Below, piece by piece: positions 26,566-34,993 of a stretch of 64,000 nucleotides of DNA. The DNA comes from Bin87 sp965203195 (GTDB lineage Bacteria > Chloroflexota > Dehalococcoidia > Lucifugimonadales > UBA3495): positions 1,674,001 through 1,738,000 of the forward strand of contig OZ241860.1 in the NCBI GenBank assembly GCA_965203195.1, given 5' to 3'. A model generated the notes under the pieces. It did no database searches. It was not told where the DNA came from and saw only the letters and a program-made list of their open reading frames with translations. A program made the translations under genes and the position numbers. Position 1 is the stretch's first letter; each line of letters opens with the position of its first letter.

Positions 26566-27816
26566 ATGGCCACCGTCCTTGACCGCATTGACCCCGCCGT
26601 TGCCGCCGCCATTGAGAACGAGCACCGCCGGCAGCGGGATTCCATCGTCCTCATCGCCTCCGAAAACTACGCCAGCAAGGCCGTGCTGGACGCCCAGGCG
26701 CAGCTGATGGGCAACAAGTACGCCGAGGGCTACCCCGGCCGCCGCTACTATGGCGGCTGCGAGTTCGTGGATGTGGTGGAAACCCTGGCCATTGACCGCG
26801 CCAAAGAGCTGTTCGGCGCCGAACACGCCAATGTCCAGGCCCACAGCGGCGCCCAGGCCAATATGGCCGCCTACTTCGCCGTGCTGGAACCCGGCGACGC
26901 CGTGCTGGGTATGCAGCTGGATATGGGCGGCCATCTGACCCACGGCGCCGGCGTCAACTTCTCCGGCCAGCTGTATAACTTCATCCCCTACGGCGTGGAC
27001 CGGGAAACCGAAGCCATTGACTACGACCAGGTGGCGCGGCTGGCGCAGGAACACCGGCCCAAGCTGATTGTCGCCGGTTGCAGCAGCTACTCCCGCACGC
27101 TGGATTTCCCCCGCTTCCGCGCCATTGCCGACGATGTGGGGGCGCTGTTGATGGTGGATATGGCGCATATTTCCGGGCTGGTCGCCGGCGGAGCGCATCC
27201 GTCGCCCCTGCCCCACGCGCAGATTGTCACTTCTACCACGCAAAAGACCCTGCGCGGCCCCCGGGGCGGCATGATTCTGGCCGAAGCCGACCTGGGCCGC
27301 AAGATTGACTTCGCCGTGTTTCCCTATATGCAGGGCGGGCCGTTTATGCACGTCATCGCGGGCAAGGCGGTCTGCTTCGGCGAGGCGCTGCGCCCCGATT
27401 TTGCCGACTACGCCCACCAGGTGGTCGCCAACGCGCAGGCCATGGCGGCGGAAATCGCCGCCGGCGGCGTGCGGCTGGTGGCCGGCGGCACCGACAACCA
27501 TCTGATGCTGGTTGACCTGACGCCCCTGGGCATCACCGGCCGGCAGGCGGAACGGGCGCTGGAGTCGGTGGACATTGTGGCCAACAAGAACGCCATTCCC
27601 TACGATACGCTGCCGCCGCGCACGGCGTCCGGCCTGCGGCTGGGCACCCCGGCCATCACCAGCCGGGGGATGGACGCCGATGACGCCCGGCAGGTCGCCA
27701 AGCTGATCATCCGCGCTCTGGGCAGCATTGGCGACGAGGCGGCAATGTCCGCCGTCCGCGATGAGGTGCGCCAGTTGAGCGGGCGGTTCCCGGTGCCGGG
27801 GCTGGACGACGACTAG
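26566..27816 (+). CDS. glyA: serine hydroxymethyltransferase
   Basis: 416 aa with AAGGAG about 10 bases before the ATG. It interconverts serine and glycine with tetrahydrofolate, feeding one-carbon metabolism. Visible are ASENYAS near residue 31, YAEGYPGRRYYGGCE, the HSGAQAN loop, DMAHISGLVAGG, and the PLP lysine (Lys227) in STTQKTLRGPRGG. The residue before that lysine is Gln226; most members have His there (THKTLRGP). Length and other motifs are normal. A possible -10 TATGAT at 26489-26494 has no good -35. The gene is monocistronic. Confidence 0.93.
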   Translation: MATVLDRIDPAVAAAIENEHRRQRDSIVLIASENYASKAVLDAQAQLMGNKYAEGYPGRRYYGGCEFVDVVETLAIDRAKELFGAEHANVQAHSGAQANMAAYFAVLEPGDAVLGMQLDMGGHLTHGAGVNFSGQLYNFIPYGVDRETEAIDYDQVARLAQEHRPKLIVAGCSSYSRTLDFPRFRAIADDVGALLMVDMAHISGLVAGGAHPSPLPHAQIVTSTTQKTLRGPRGGMILAEADLGRKIDFAVFPYMQGGPFMHVIAGKAVCFGEALRPDFADYAHQVVANAQAMAAEIAAGGVRLVAGGTDNHLMLVDLTPLGITGRQAERALESVDIVANKNAIPYDTLPPRTASGLRLGTPAITSRGMDADDARQVAKLIIRALGSIGDEAAMSAVRDEVRQLSGRFPVPGLDDD

Positions 27817-27841
27817 GCGTCGGATGGCAACCGGAGTGTAG

Positions 27842-27876
27842 CATATCAGCGCATCAGCGTATCAGCGTATCAGCGG
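27842..27876. repeat. short tandem repeat between convergent genes
   Basis: CATATCAG, CGCATCAG, CGTATCAG, CGTATCAG: four near-copies of an 8-base unit between glyA and the convergent methyltransferase gene, running slightly into the latter's 3' end. Confidence 0.5.
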
Positions 27877-28667
27877 CGCGCGCCGGCGCGCCGGCAGACG
27901 AACAGCGTCTCGCCGAACCCGCCGGCGTAGCCCTCCGTAGCTACCAGCTCCGTGGCGAACCCGGCGGCCGCCAGCAGACGCCGCCAGGTAGCTTCGGGAA
28001 ACAGCCCGGAAATATGCCGATCCTGTTCCACAACGATGCGCCCGTCCCGGTTGATGATGAACAGGAAAACGGATTCCACAGTAGTATCCGACGGGTCGGG
28101 GTCGGCGATGTACTCAATAAAAGTGACATCCAGCTCCCGGTTCTGACGCGTCCAGTCGATGACTCTGGGGCCGGCGAAGTTGTCCCGCAGCCAGTCCGGC
28201 GCCAGCAGCAGCAGCCCGCCGGGGTTGAGATGGGCCGCGGCCGTGGCGATGGCCGCCGCCAGATCGGCCTCGGTGAGCATATAGTTGACGGCGTCGTGTA
28301 TCGCCACCACATCAAAGGCGCGCCCCAGCCGGATGCTCCGCAAATCGCCCTGGTGATGCCAGGTTTGGGGGTTGAGCCGCCGGGAAAGTTCCAGCATCTG
28401 CGGCGACAGGTCCACGGCTTCCGTGATGAAGTGCGGCGCCAGGTGCGACAGCATATGGCCGCCGCCGCAGCCCAGCTCCAGCAGCGTCGGCAGCGCGCCC
28501 CTGCGCCCGGCGTACCTGCCCTTGCCCGTATCCGCGTCCGTATTGGTGTCCAGCCGGCGGCGGATGATTTCCAGCCACCGGGCCGCCTCAACGGTGTATT
28601 CCTCCGGCGGGCTGATGATGGGCCACAGCCAGGCCAGTTCGTGGTAGAGGCGCATCGGTTCGGTCAC
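27870..28667 (-). CDS. class I SAM-dependent methyltransferase
   Basis: 265 aa from a GTG at 28667; the ATG at 28655 (MRLYHELAWLWP) is an alternative. The Rossmann-type SAM fold shows motif I LLELGCGGGHML near residue 62, the acidic AVDLSPQML strand, GDLRSIRLG and FDVVAIHDAVNY, then LNPGGLLLLAPD. The later part, with YIADPDPSDTTVE and VVEQDRHISGLF, is typical of small-molecule methyltransferases, but the substrate is unknown. An 83-aa gene lies just upstream on the same strand and is probably co-transcribed. Confidence 0.82.
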   Translation of the reverse strand: MTEPMRLYHELAWLWPIISPPEEYTVEAARWLEIIRRRLDTNTDADTGKGRYAGRRGALPTLLELGCGGGHMLSHLAPHFITEAVDLSPQMLELSRRLNPQTWHHQGDLRSIRLGRAFDVVAIHDAVNYMLTEADLAAAIATAAAHLNPGGLLLLAPDWLRDNFAGPRVIDWTRQNRELDVTFIEYIADPDPSDTTVESVFLFIINRDGRIVVEQDRHISGLFPEATWRRLLAAAGFATELVATEGYAGGFGETLFVCRRAGARR

Positions 28668-28695
28668 CAGCGAGCTTGATACAGGCGGCTTGAGT

Positions 28696-28947
28696 TCAGG
28701 CGGCGTCCGCCAGTTGCAGGGTGTCGATGTACAGGTATTCGCGCACCCGGCCCAGGCGGGCCGGCGTGGCCGGCGGGTTATTATACAGCCAGCGTTCCAG
28801 GTTGGTTACGATTACGCCCGGTTCCAGCTCAATGGCCGGACGCCCCAGCTGCTGCCAGCGGGCAATCATCCGGCGGGCGTCGGCGGGGAAGGAAAGGCGC
28901 CGGGCGGCGGACGGGCCGGCGGTTGGGGTTGCGCCGTAAGCGGTCAT
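28696..28947 (-). CDS. small protein of unknown function
   Basis: 83 aa. The start is set by a perfect AGGAGGT (28954-28960) seven bases before the ATG. The middle, SFPADARRMIARWQQLGRPAIELEPGV split near residues 20-46, and NLERWLYN look like a compact helical domain. I do not recognise it. It ends 28 bases before the methyltransferase start and should be its operon partner. Confidence 0.6.
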   Translation of the reverse strand: MTAYGATPTAGPSAARRLSFPADARRMIARWQQLGRPAIELEPGVIVTNLERWLYNNPPATPARLGRVREYLYIDTLQLADAA

Positions 28948-29282
28948 CACTAGACCTCCTGTTCCAATTTGGAACGATTGTACCGAACCTGCTGGCGCAA
29001 AGCAAGGGTTTGCCGGCGGCAATTCGGGAACTGCCGATTTTCTGCGGGACTTCGTATCGCCTGGAGTTGCACTGGTGGCGTTGCCAGTCGCCGCCGCCGG
29101 CGCCGGTTGGGCGGACAACACAGTGCCGGCGGCGTCAAAATCCGGCCCGGATTATGCCACCGGCGCGCGCCGGAAATGCTCGGCCGGCAATGCCGGCGCC
29201 GGAAATACCCGGAACGCGGTATTTTCAGCACGTGCTGGTGATATAATTGGGGTCGGATTTTGCCATTGCCGGAGGTGATGCT

Positions 29283-29630
29283 ATGGCCGCCGCCCGCTCC
29301 TACCGCGATGATCTCCAGTGCCCCCACTGCGGCTCCAACTGGCTGCCCAAAGACGGACATTCCCGGGGCAAGCAAACCTACCGCTGCCGCCTCTGCCACT
29401 ACCGCTTCACGCCCGATGGCAACCGCCATTACTACTCGGAACAGGTCAAAGAACAGGCCATCGATCTGTACGGCGAAGGCATGGCCATAGCCGCCATCAG
29501 CCGGGTTCTGGAGGTCAAGCTGGGGACGGTGTACGAATGGGTCAAAAAAAGTCCGGTGGGCCCTGATGATTTGGGCTTGGGTGACCATGCAGCGCCAGCG
29601 ATGGGGTGTCGTGCCGGCCATATCTTTTGA
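29283..29630 (+). CDS. IS1-family InsA-like DNA-binding protein
   Basis: 115 aa with GGAGGTGAT upstream of the ATG. It has a zinc finger with CPHCGS and CRLCHY pairs, then a helix-turn-helix region (MAIAAISRVLEVKLGTVYEW). InsA alone usually represses the element. Near 29543 the gene has a run of seven As; the InsB frame is reached there, one base forward. Past that point the InsA frame continues as a short unrelated tail to its stop. Confidence 0.8.
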   Translation: MAAARSYRDDLQCPHCGSNWLPKDGHSRGKQTYRCRLCHYRFTPDGNRHYYSEQVKEQAIDLYGEGMAIAAISRVLEVKLGTVYEWVKKSPVGPDDLGLGDHAAPAMGCRAGHIF

Positions 29631-30042
29631 CGAGATGTGGACTTATCAGCAGGCGCGACATGGCAAGAAGCGGCAGGAAGTGTGGATTTGGACGGCGGTG
29701 ATTGAGCTGCCTGACGGCCGGCGGTGTGTGGACTTTGAGGTGGGCGACCGCAGTGGGGAGACTTTTCTGCGGTTGTACGAGCGGCTGCCGGAGGCGGAGC
29801 GGTACTACAGCGATGACTACGGTGTGTACGGGAGTTGGCTGCCTGCGGAGCGGCACATAGTGGGCAAGGGCAAGCTGGCGAACCGGAATGAGGGTTTGCA
29901 CTCGGAGTATCGGGGGCGATTGAAGCGATTGGCGCGGGCGACCACGGGGTACACGAAGCAGGTGTGGGTGTTGCGTGGTTCGCTGGCGTTGTTGTGTTTG
30001 CGTCCGCGGCGGGGCCAAAAATCCGATGCCAGCGCGTGTTGA
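29566..30042 (+). CDS. IS1-family InsB-like transposase domain
   Basis: 158 aa from the internal ATG at 29566. The frame is open further upstream to the A7 run, so the functional product is probably a fused InsAB (from 29283) made by slippage. The DDE residues can be placed as Asp in ISFDEMWTY, Asp in YYSDDYGVYG and Glu in NRNEGLHSEYRGRL. Cut-and-join activity acts on the ends of the surrounding element. Confidence 0.82.
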   Translation: MIWAWVTMQRQRWGVVPAISFDEMWTYQQARHGKKRQEVWIWTAVIELPDGRRCVDFEVGDRSGETFLRLYERLPEAERYYSDDYGVYGSWLPAERHIVGKGKLANRNEGLHSEYRGRLKRLARATTGYTKQVWVLRGSLALLCLRPRRGQKSDASAC

Positions 30043-30217
30043 AAATACCCGGAACGCCAAACGCTTGCCGGCGGCGCCGATTGGGGGTAATATACCCATC
30101 GCCGCCACACGCGCCGGATTATCGGCCTGCTCACCAGTTTGGCGCGATTTTATGTCGGTGGCCGCCGGGCGGAACCGCAATGGCCGCCGACCCAACCGGA
30201 GGAGGTAACAAACCGAT

Positions 30218-30412
30218 ATGTTCGACAAGGCTTCGCTGGACCAGCTTTTTGAAGAACTGCGCGACGAATTCGAGTTGGAAACCGACTGGGAGGAGATTCA
30301 ACGCGACGCCCACCTGGCCGTGGCCTACGCCGACGCCGGCGTGCTCGACGACCAGAAGGGCGGCTTGGATCCCCGCATCGTGGAGTACGTGGAGCGGCAC
30401 AGCCCCAACTAG
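30218..30412 (+). CDS. small acidic protein, unknown function
   Basis: 64 aa with GGAGGAGGT about 10 bases upstream of the ATG and an intrinsic terminator downstream, so it is a real single-gene unit. The sequence is strongly acidic and helical (LDQLFEELRDEFELETDWEE). No family is recognised. It lies between the IS element and the phage-like genes. Confidence 0.6.
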   Translation: MFDKASLDQLFEELRDEFELETDWEEIQRDAHLAVAYADAGVLDDQKGGLDPRIVEYVERHSPN

Positions 30413-30438
30413 TCCTGCCGCCAGGACGGACGCCCGAT

Positions 30439-30469
30439 GCCCCTGCCGGCCGCGCCGGCGGGGGCTTTT
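30439..30469 (+). terminator. intrinsic terminator after the small acidic protein
   Basis: 12-bp stem GCCCCTGCCGGC/GCCGGCGGGGGC with one T-G pair, loop CGC, followed by TTTT. Confidence 0.7.
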
Positions 30470-30647
30470 GCCAGACCCGCCCGGAAGCGGCCGTCCGCAG
30501 TGGCCGCCGTTTTTGGCGCAATTATTAGAAATAATGTACTGAAATATGACGCCAGGCCGTTGACGGGGCCCTGGCGGGACGGATAGCGTGTTAGCTGTGG
30601 CGCTTCACACAGATCGCAAATCTGCGCCACGCCGTGAGGTCTAACCC

Positions 30648-30932
30648 GTGTTGAACTGTCGCCGCTGCCGATCCGCCCTCCTGCTGGCGCTGACGCGCCT
30701 GGGCGAGAACGACCATACCGTCTATCGCTGCCGCTCCTGCGGGTTCCTGTTCAGCCCGCCCGATGGGGGCGGGGACGGCGATGCCGACGGCGGGGACGGG
30801 CGCGCCGCCCCGTCCGGCATTATCCCGTCCGCGCCGCCGTTGAGCGCCGTTGACGTCCGGCAGCGGCAGCGCGCCGCCGCCGCTGTCGACGCTGCGGCTC
30901 ATTCCCATACCCGGCGCCCGGCGGCGCGGTAG
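30648..30932 (+). CDS. small zinc-ribbon protein, possibly phage-associated
   Basis: 94 aa with a GTG start (or TTG at 30651). The front half holds CRRC and CRSC pairs (residues 4-7 and 29-32), a treble-clef or ribbon spacing. The rear is Gly/Asp/Ala-rich. It ends 2 bases before the terminase start, so the two are probably coupled. Its role is unknown. Confidence 0.5.
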   Translation: MLNCRRCRSALLLALTRLGENDHTVYRCRSCGFLFSPPDGGGDGDADGGDGRAAPSGIIPSAPPLSAVDVRQRQRAAAAVDAAAHSHTRRPAAR

Positions 30933-30934
30933 GC

Positions 30935-32359
30935 TTGCCGCTGCCGGAGACCGACGGCAACTCAGCCTTCCAGTTCAATTCCGCCGCCGCCGCTCCGGTC
31001 GACCCGGAACGCTTCGCCGCCGAAATCCTGGGCGTAACGCTGTGGGACAAGCAGCGCGCCGCCTTGCAGGCGCTGACCCGCCGCCAGCGGGTGGCCGTCA
31101 AATCGGGCAACGGGCTGGGCAAGGACTTTACCGCCGCCGTAGCCGCCCTGTGGTTCGTGTACGCCCACAACCCGGCCATCGTGTTGAGCACCGCGCCCAC
31201 TTTCCGGCAGGTGCGCAATGTGCTGTGGCGGCAGCTGCACGCCCTGCACCGCCGGGCCAACCCGCCTTTGGGCGGCCAGCTGCTGGACACCCGCTGGGAG
31301 CTGGCCGCCGACCGCTACGCCCTGGGCTTCTCCGCCACCGGCGCCGACCGCTTCCAGGGCTTCCATTGCCCCAACCTGCTGGTCATCGTGGACGAAGCCG
31401 AGGGCGTTGCCGATGACATCTACGAGGGCATCGAGGGCGTGATAACTTCCGCCAACGCCCGGCTGATGCTCATCGGCAACCCGATGCGGCCCAGCGGCGG
31501 CTTTTATCACGCCTTTCACCGGGAACGGGCCCTCTACGAAACCATTACCATCTCCGCCCTGGAGTCGCCCAATGTGCTGGAACGGCGCATTGTCATCCCC
31601 GGTATGCCCACCGCGGAGTGGGTTGAGGAACGGCGCAATTCCTGGGGCGAGGGCAGCTCCGCGTTCCAGTCCCGCATCCTGGGCGAGTTCCCCAAACAGG
31701 GGGACGACAATCTGATTGCGCTGGACGACATTGAGGAAGCGCAGTACGCCCCCGGCGAGCTGCCCCCGCCGGGCGACCGCAGGAGCGACGACATTATCGC
31801 CATGCTTGTGCCCGGCTGGTCGGAGCACACGCCGGTGGCGCTGGGCGTGGATGTGGCGCGCTACGGCCCCGACCGCAGCGTGGCCCTGCTGCGCCGGGGC
31901 TATATCGTGGAGGACATCAAGGTGTTCCCCAAAAGCGACACTATGGCCCTGACCGGCGCGGTGATCGCGATGGCGCGGGAGCGGCGTCCCGACCGGGTCA
32001 ATGTGGATGAAGTGGGCGTCGGCGCCGGCGTTTTGGACCGGCTGCGGGAACAGGGCATACCGGCGCGGGGCATCAACGGCGCCAGCGCGCCGGCGCGCGC
32101 CACCGAATGCGCCAACCTGCGGGCGGAGGGCTACTGGAACCTGGCGGAACGCTTCCAAAACCGCCGCATCCGCATTCCGCAGGATGCGGAACTGGCCGCC
32201 GAGCTGTCCGAACTGCGCTACACCTACAACAGCCGGGGCAAGCTGCTGCTGGAAAGCAAGGAGACCATCCGCAATCGCAGCCGGAACTCGCCGGACAAGG
32301 CCGACGCCCTGATGCTGGCCTTTCTGGACGAAGCCCCGCCGGTCGACTACCGGCTCTGA
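30935..32359 (+). CDS. phage terminase large subunit
   Basis: 474 aa with a TTG start directly after the preceding stop. The packaging ATPase has Walker A SGNGLGKD at 57-64 and Walker B LLVIVDEAEG at 148-157, followed by a motif III-like LMLIGNP. The C-terminal nuclease has an RNase H-like set: GVDVARYGPD, NVDEVGVGAGV and the final NSPDKADALMLAF. In phages and gene-transfer agents it cuts and pumps DNA into heads through the portal, encoded just downstream. No small terminase subunit was identified. Confidence 0.88.
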   Translation: MPLPETDGNSAFQFNSAAAAPVDPERFAAEILGVTLWDKQRAALQALTRRQRVAVKSGNGLGKDFTAAVAALWFVYAHNPAIVLSTAPTFRQVRNVLWRQLHALHRRANPPLGGQLLDTRWELAADRYALGFSATGADRFQGFHCPNLLVIVDEAEGVADDIYEGIEGVITSANARLMLIGNPMRPSGGFYHAFHRERALYETITISALESPNVLERRIVIPGMPTAEWVEERRNSWGEGSSAFQSRILGEFPKQGDDNLIALDDIEEAQYAPGELPPPGDRRSDDIIAMLVPGWSEHTPVALGVDVARYGPDRSVALLRRGYIVEDIKVFPKSDTMALTGAVIAMARERRPDRVNVDEVGVGAGVLDRLREQGIPARGINGASAPARATECANLRAEGYWNLAERFQNRRIRIPQDAELAAELSELRYTYNSRGKLLLESKETIRNRSRNSPDKADALMLAFLDEAPPVDYRL

Positions 32360-32491
32360 CCGGCAACGCCGGCGGGCCGGGGCCGCCCATCCCGCCAGCC
32401 ATCAGTCCATCAGTCCAATTCCATCAGTCAATAATTCGGGGCGTGTCGTCACATCATCCGTCTGCCGACGCCGCCCGGGAGGCAATCCGAT

Positions 32492-33772
32492 ATGGTCAAT
32501 CTGGGTAAAATGCTGCGGGGCATCCCGTCTTTCCGGCCCGGCGCGCCGGCGCCTGATGCGGCCGCCGGTCGTCGCGTGGTCCGGCGGGACAACCGGGCGG
32601 CCGCCGCCGACCATCGGCCCGGCGACGATGTTGCCGGCTCCAACCCGGCGGCGGCCGGGCTGGGGCGCGCCGGCGGCTGGGCGCGCCCCGAATACGGGCG
32701 CTATATGGCGACTTCGCCCTCGGTGTATGCCGCCATCAAGCTGCGGGCCGACGCCATCACCCGCCCGCCCCTGCGCGTCTATTGCTGCGACGACGCCGGC
32801 CGGCGCGCCCCGGCGCCGCCCGCGCATCCGGTGGCGCGTCTGCTGGAACGGGTCAATCCCTGGTACACCCGCGCCGACCTGTGGCGCGCCACCGAAATCT
32901 ACCTGTGCCTGTGGGGCGCTGCCTTCTGGGCCATTGAGCAGGGCCCCGACGGCGAACCGGAGCTGTGGCCGCTGCGTCCCGACCGGATGGCGGTCATCCC
33001 CGACCGGCGCCGCTATGTGCGCGGGTTCGTCTATCAGGGCGCCGCCGCGCCGGTGGCGTACACCGCCGACGAAATCCTCTGGCTGCGCTACTTCAATCCT
33101 CTGGACGAACTGGCCGGGCTGTCGCCACTGGCGCCGGCCCGCCTGTCCGCCGATATGGGGCGGGAAGGGCTGCGTTTCAACCGCCACCTGCTGCAAAACT
33201 CGGCGCGCCCCGATTTTCTGCTGCTCACCAACCAGGAGCTGAACGAAACGGAGCTGGAGGATTTCTACGCCCGCTGGGAAATGCGCTACCAGGGGCCGGG
33301 CAACGCCCATCGCCCGGCGGTGGCGTCGGCGGTGCGCGATGTCAAAACCCTGGGGCTTTCCCACCGGGACATTGACTTCATCCAGGGGCTGCGCTGGAGT
33401 CTTGAGGAAGTCAGCCGCGCCTACGGCGTTCCCAAGCTGCTGCTGGGCGACTTTGAGCGGGCCACCTACGCCAACGCGCAGGCTTCGGAGCGGATGTTCT
33501 GGCGCAACACCATCGTGCCGGAAATCCGATTCCTGGAGGAACAGCTGAACCGCGTCCTGCTGCCCCGCCTGGGCTACCCCCGGCTGACCGTGGAGTTTGA
33601 CCTGTCGGTGATTGAGGCCCTGCAAGAGGACGAAAACAGCCGGGTGCAGCGGGAAACGGCGCTGCTGGACCGGGGCGTGCTCACCATCAACGAAGTGCGC
33701 CGGGAACGCAACCTGCCCGAAGTTCCCTGGGGTGACCGGCAGGGGGCCAGCCGGCGCCGGGGCGAGGAATAG
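32492..33772 (+). CDS. HK97-type phage portal protein
   Basis: 426 aa. The typical portal core runs from about residue 75 (SPSVYAAIKLRADAI) through the clip and stem, with YTADEILWLRYFNPLDELAGLSPL in pieces near 190-215 and YGVPKLLLGDFERATYAN near 310-327, then LEEQLNRVLLPRLG and a late LTINEVRRERNLPEVPWGD. The N-terminus (residues 12-60) is low complexity. It forms the ring for DNA entry into capsids. No capsid, protease or tail gene follows, so this is a defective prophage or a scattered gene-transfer-agent-like remnant. Confidence 0.88.
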   Translation: MVNLGKMLRGIPSFRPGAPAPDAAAGRRVVRRDNRAAAADHRPGDDVAGSNPAAAGLGRAGGWARPEYGRYMATSPSVYAAIKLRADAITRPPLRVYCCDDAGRRAPAPPAHPVARLLERVNPWYTRADLWRATEIYLCLWGAAFWAIEQGPDGEPELWPLRPDRMAVIPDRRRYVRGFVYQGAAAPVAYTADEILWLRYFNPLDELAGLSPLAPARLSADMGREGLRFNRHLLQNSARPDFLLLTNQELNETELEDFYARWEMRYQGPGNAHRPAVASAVRDVKTLGLSHRDIDFIQGLRWSLEEVSRAYGVPKLLLGDFERATYANAQASERMFWRNTIVPEIRFLEEQLNRVLLPRLGYPRLTVEFDLSVIEALQEDENSRVQRETALLDRGVLTINEVRRERNLPEVPWGDRQGASRRRGEE

Positions 33773-33923
33773 ACGGCGGCAGGGCGGGCGGCGGCGATGA
33801 ACAGACTACGGCGGCGGCCGGCGCCCAAAACCGCCTGGTCAGGGCTACCGCAATGCCGCCGCCTGGTCTATAATGGTCCTCGCCGGCGATACTGGCCGGC
33901 CATCCCGCGAGGTTCCCGTTATT

Positions 33924-34775
33924 ATGGTCACCATCAACACCACCGACGACCTGCTGCGCGCCCTGGCCGAAAACCCGCGCTGGAAGGAGGCGGTGCGGCG
34001 CGAAATCCTCACCGAGGAGCTGCTGGCCCTGCCCGCCCGCTTCGATAGCTTCGTAGCGACTACCCAGGCGTTCATGGATAAAACCGAAGCGTTTATGGGC
34101 AAGACCCAAGCGTTCATGGATAAAACCGAAGCGTTTATGGGCAAGACCCAAGCGTTCATGGACAAAACCGAAGCGTTTATGGGCAAGACCCAAGCGTTCA
34201 TGGGCAAAACCCAGGCGTTCATGGACAAAACCGAAGCGTTTATGGTGGAACAGCGGCAGATCAACGCCAACACCGCCGAATTCATCGCCGAGCAGAAGGA
34301 ATTCAACGCGCGTACCGACCGGCGGTTTGAGAGGTTGCAAAACGACATCTCCAATATGCGGGCCGACTACGCCCGCCGCAACGCGATCGACGAGGCCGAG
34401 GACATCGCGTTGGATATGGGCTTCAGCCTGATTCGCGCCCTTACCTCGTCCGACCTGCGGACAATGTGCCGGACCGGGGACACCACCGGCATCAATGTCA
34501 ACGCGCTCCGCAGCTTTTACCGCGCCGACCTGGTGCTGGAAGTGGCCGACGGGAACGACGCCAGCCACTACATCGCGGTGGAAGTTTCGTACACTGCCGA
34601 TGAGCGCGACACCGGGCGCGCCCTCCGCAATGCCAGCTACCTGGCCCGTTTCACCGGCCGGCCGGCCCACGCCGCCATCGCCAGCGTCCGCAACGACCAC
34701 CGCATCCAGCCCCTGATCGACGGCGGCGAAATCTACTGGCACCAGCTGGAAGATCGCGATTATCCGGTAGAGTAG
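33924..34775 (+). CDS. coiled-coil heptad-repeat protein with a nuclease-like C-terminal domain
   Basis: 283 aa from the ATG at 33924, with GAGG upstream. Residues 47-109 are nine exact-length heptads of the form T(Q/E)AFM(D/G)K, predicted to be a coiled coil. More helical coil follows to about residue 150. The C-terminal 130 residues (FYRADLVLEVADG, IAVEVSYTADERDTGRALRNA) have the spacing of a PD-(D/E)XK-like fold, with Asp, then Glu before VS in place of a lysine, so activity is uncertain. Related coiled-coil plus nuclease-fold proteins are common in cyanobacteria and Chloroflexota; I know of no tested function. Confidence 0.6.
   Translation: MVTINTTDDLLRALAENPRWKEAVRREILTEELLALPARFDSFVATTQAFMDKTEAFMGKTQAFMDKTEAFMGKTQAFMDKTEAFMGKTQAFMGKTQAFMDKTEAFMVEQRQINANTAEFIAEQKEFNARTDRRFERLQNDISNMRADYARRNAIDEAEDIALDMGFSLIRALTSSDLRTMCRTGDTTGINVNALRSFYRADLVLEVADGNDASHYIAVEVSYTADERDTGRALRNASYLARFTGRPAHAAIASVRNDHRIQPLIDGGEIYWHQLEDRDYPVE
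34062..34250 (+). repeat. 21-bp coding tandem repeat (nine heptad units)
   Basis: Nine in-frame 21-base units alternate ACCCAAGCGTTCATGGA and ACCGAAGCGTTTATGGG types. The near-identity of the units points to recent expansion or contraction by slippage. Confidence 0.85.
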
Positions 34776-34993
34776 CCTAAATTAGGGTTTGCCAAGACAA
34801 GCAATCGCAAATCGGAAGCGGATTATGGGTGCAAGCCGAAATTTAGAATGGCCTGCCATTCCAGTGCAACGTAGCCTTTGCAATTTCTACGCTCGTCAGG
34901 CAATACTGCACTTGACAAGTAGCCAAATGGCGCATACAATCCTGCCGAGTCGGCAACCTGCCGCCTGACGCAGCTGCCATCACGAGGTGTCGT

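Larger units (their letters stand above)
29210..30057 (+). mobile_element. IS1-family insertion sequence (29218-30049) with its target duplication
   Basis: The element is 832 bp. Its terminal inverted repeats match at 19 of 21 positions: the left starts GGTATTTTCAGCACG at 29218 and the right ends CGTGTTGAAAATACC at 30049. It is bounded by an 8-bp direct target duplication CGGAACGC (29210-29217 and 30050-30057), within the IS1 range. It carries an InsA zinc-finger/HTH frame and an InsB catalytic frame. Ends, duplication and frames look intact, so it may be recently active. A TATAAT lies just inside the left end (29242-29247). Confidence 0.9.

Noticed and set aside
30540..30647. A tRNA-like fold before the zinc-ribbon gene
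   Set aside because: The short palindromic stretch (GGCGCTTCACACAGATCGCA) lacks the T-loop and acceptor pairing of a tRNA.
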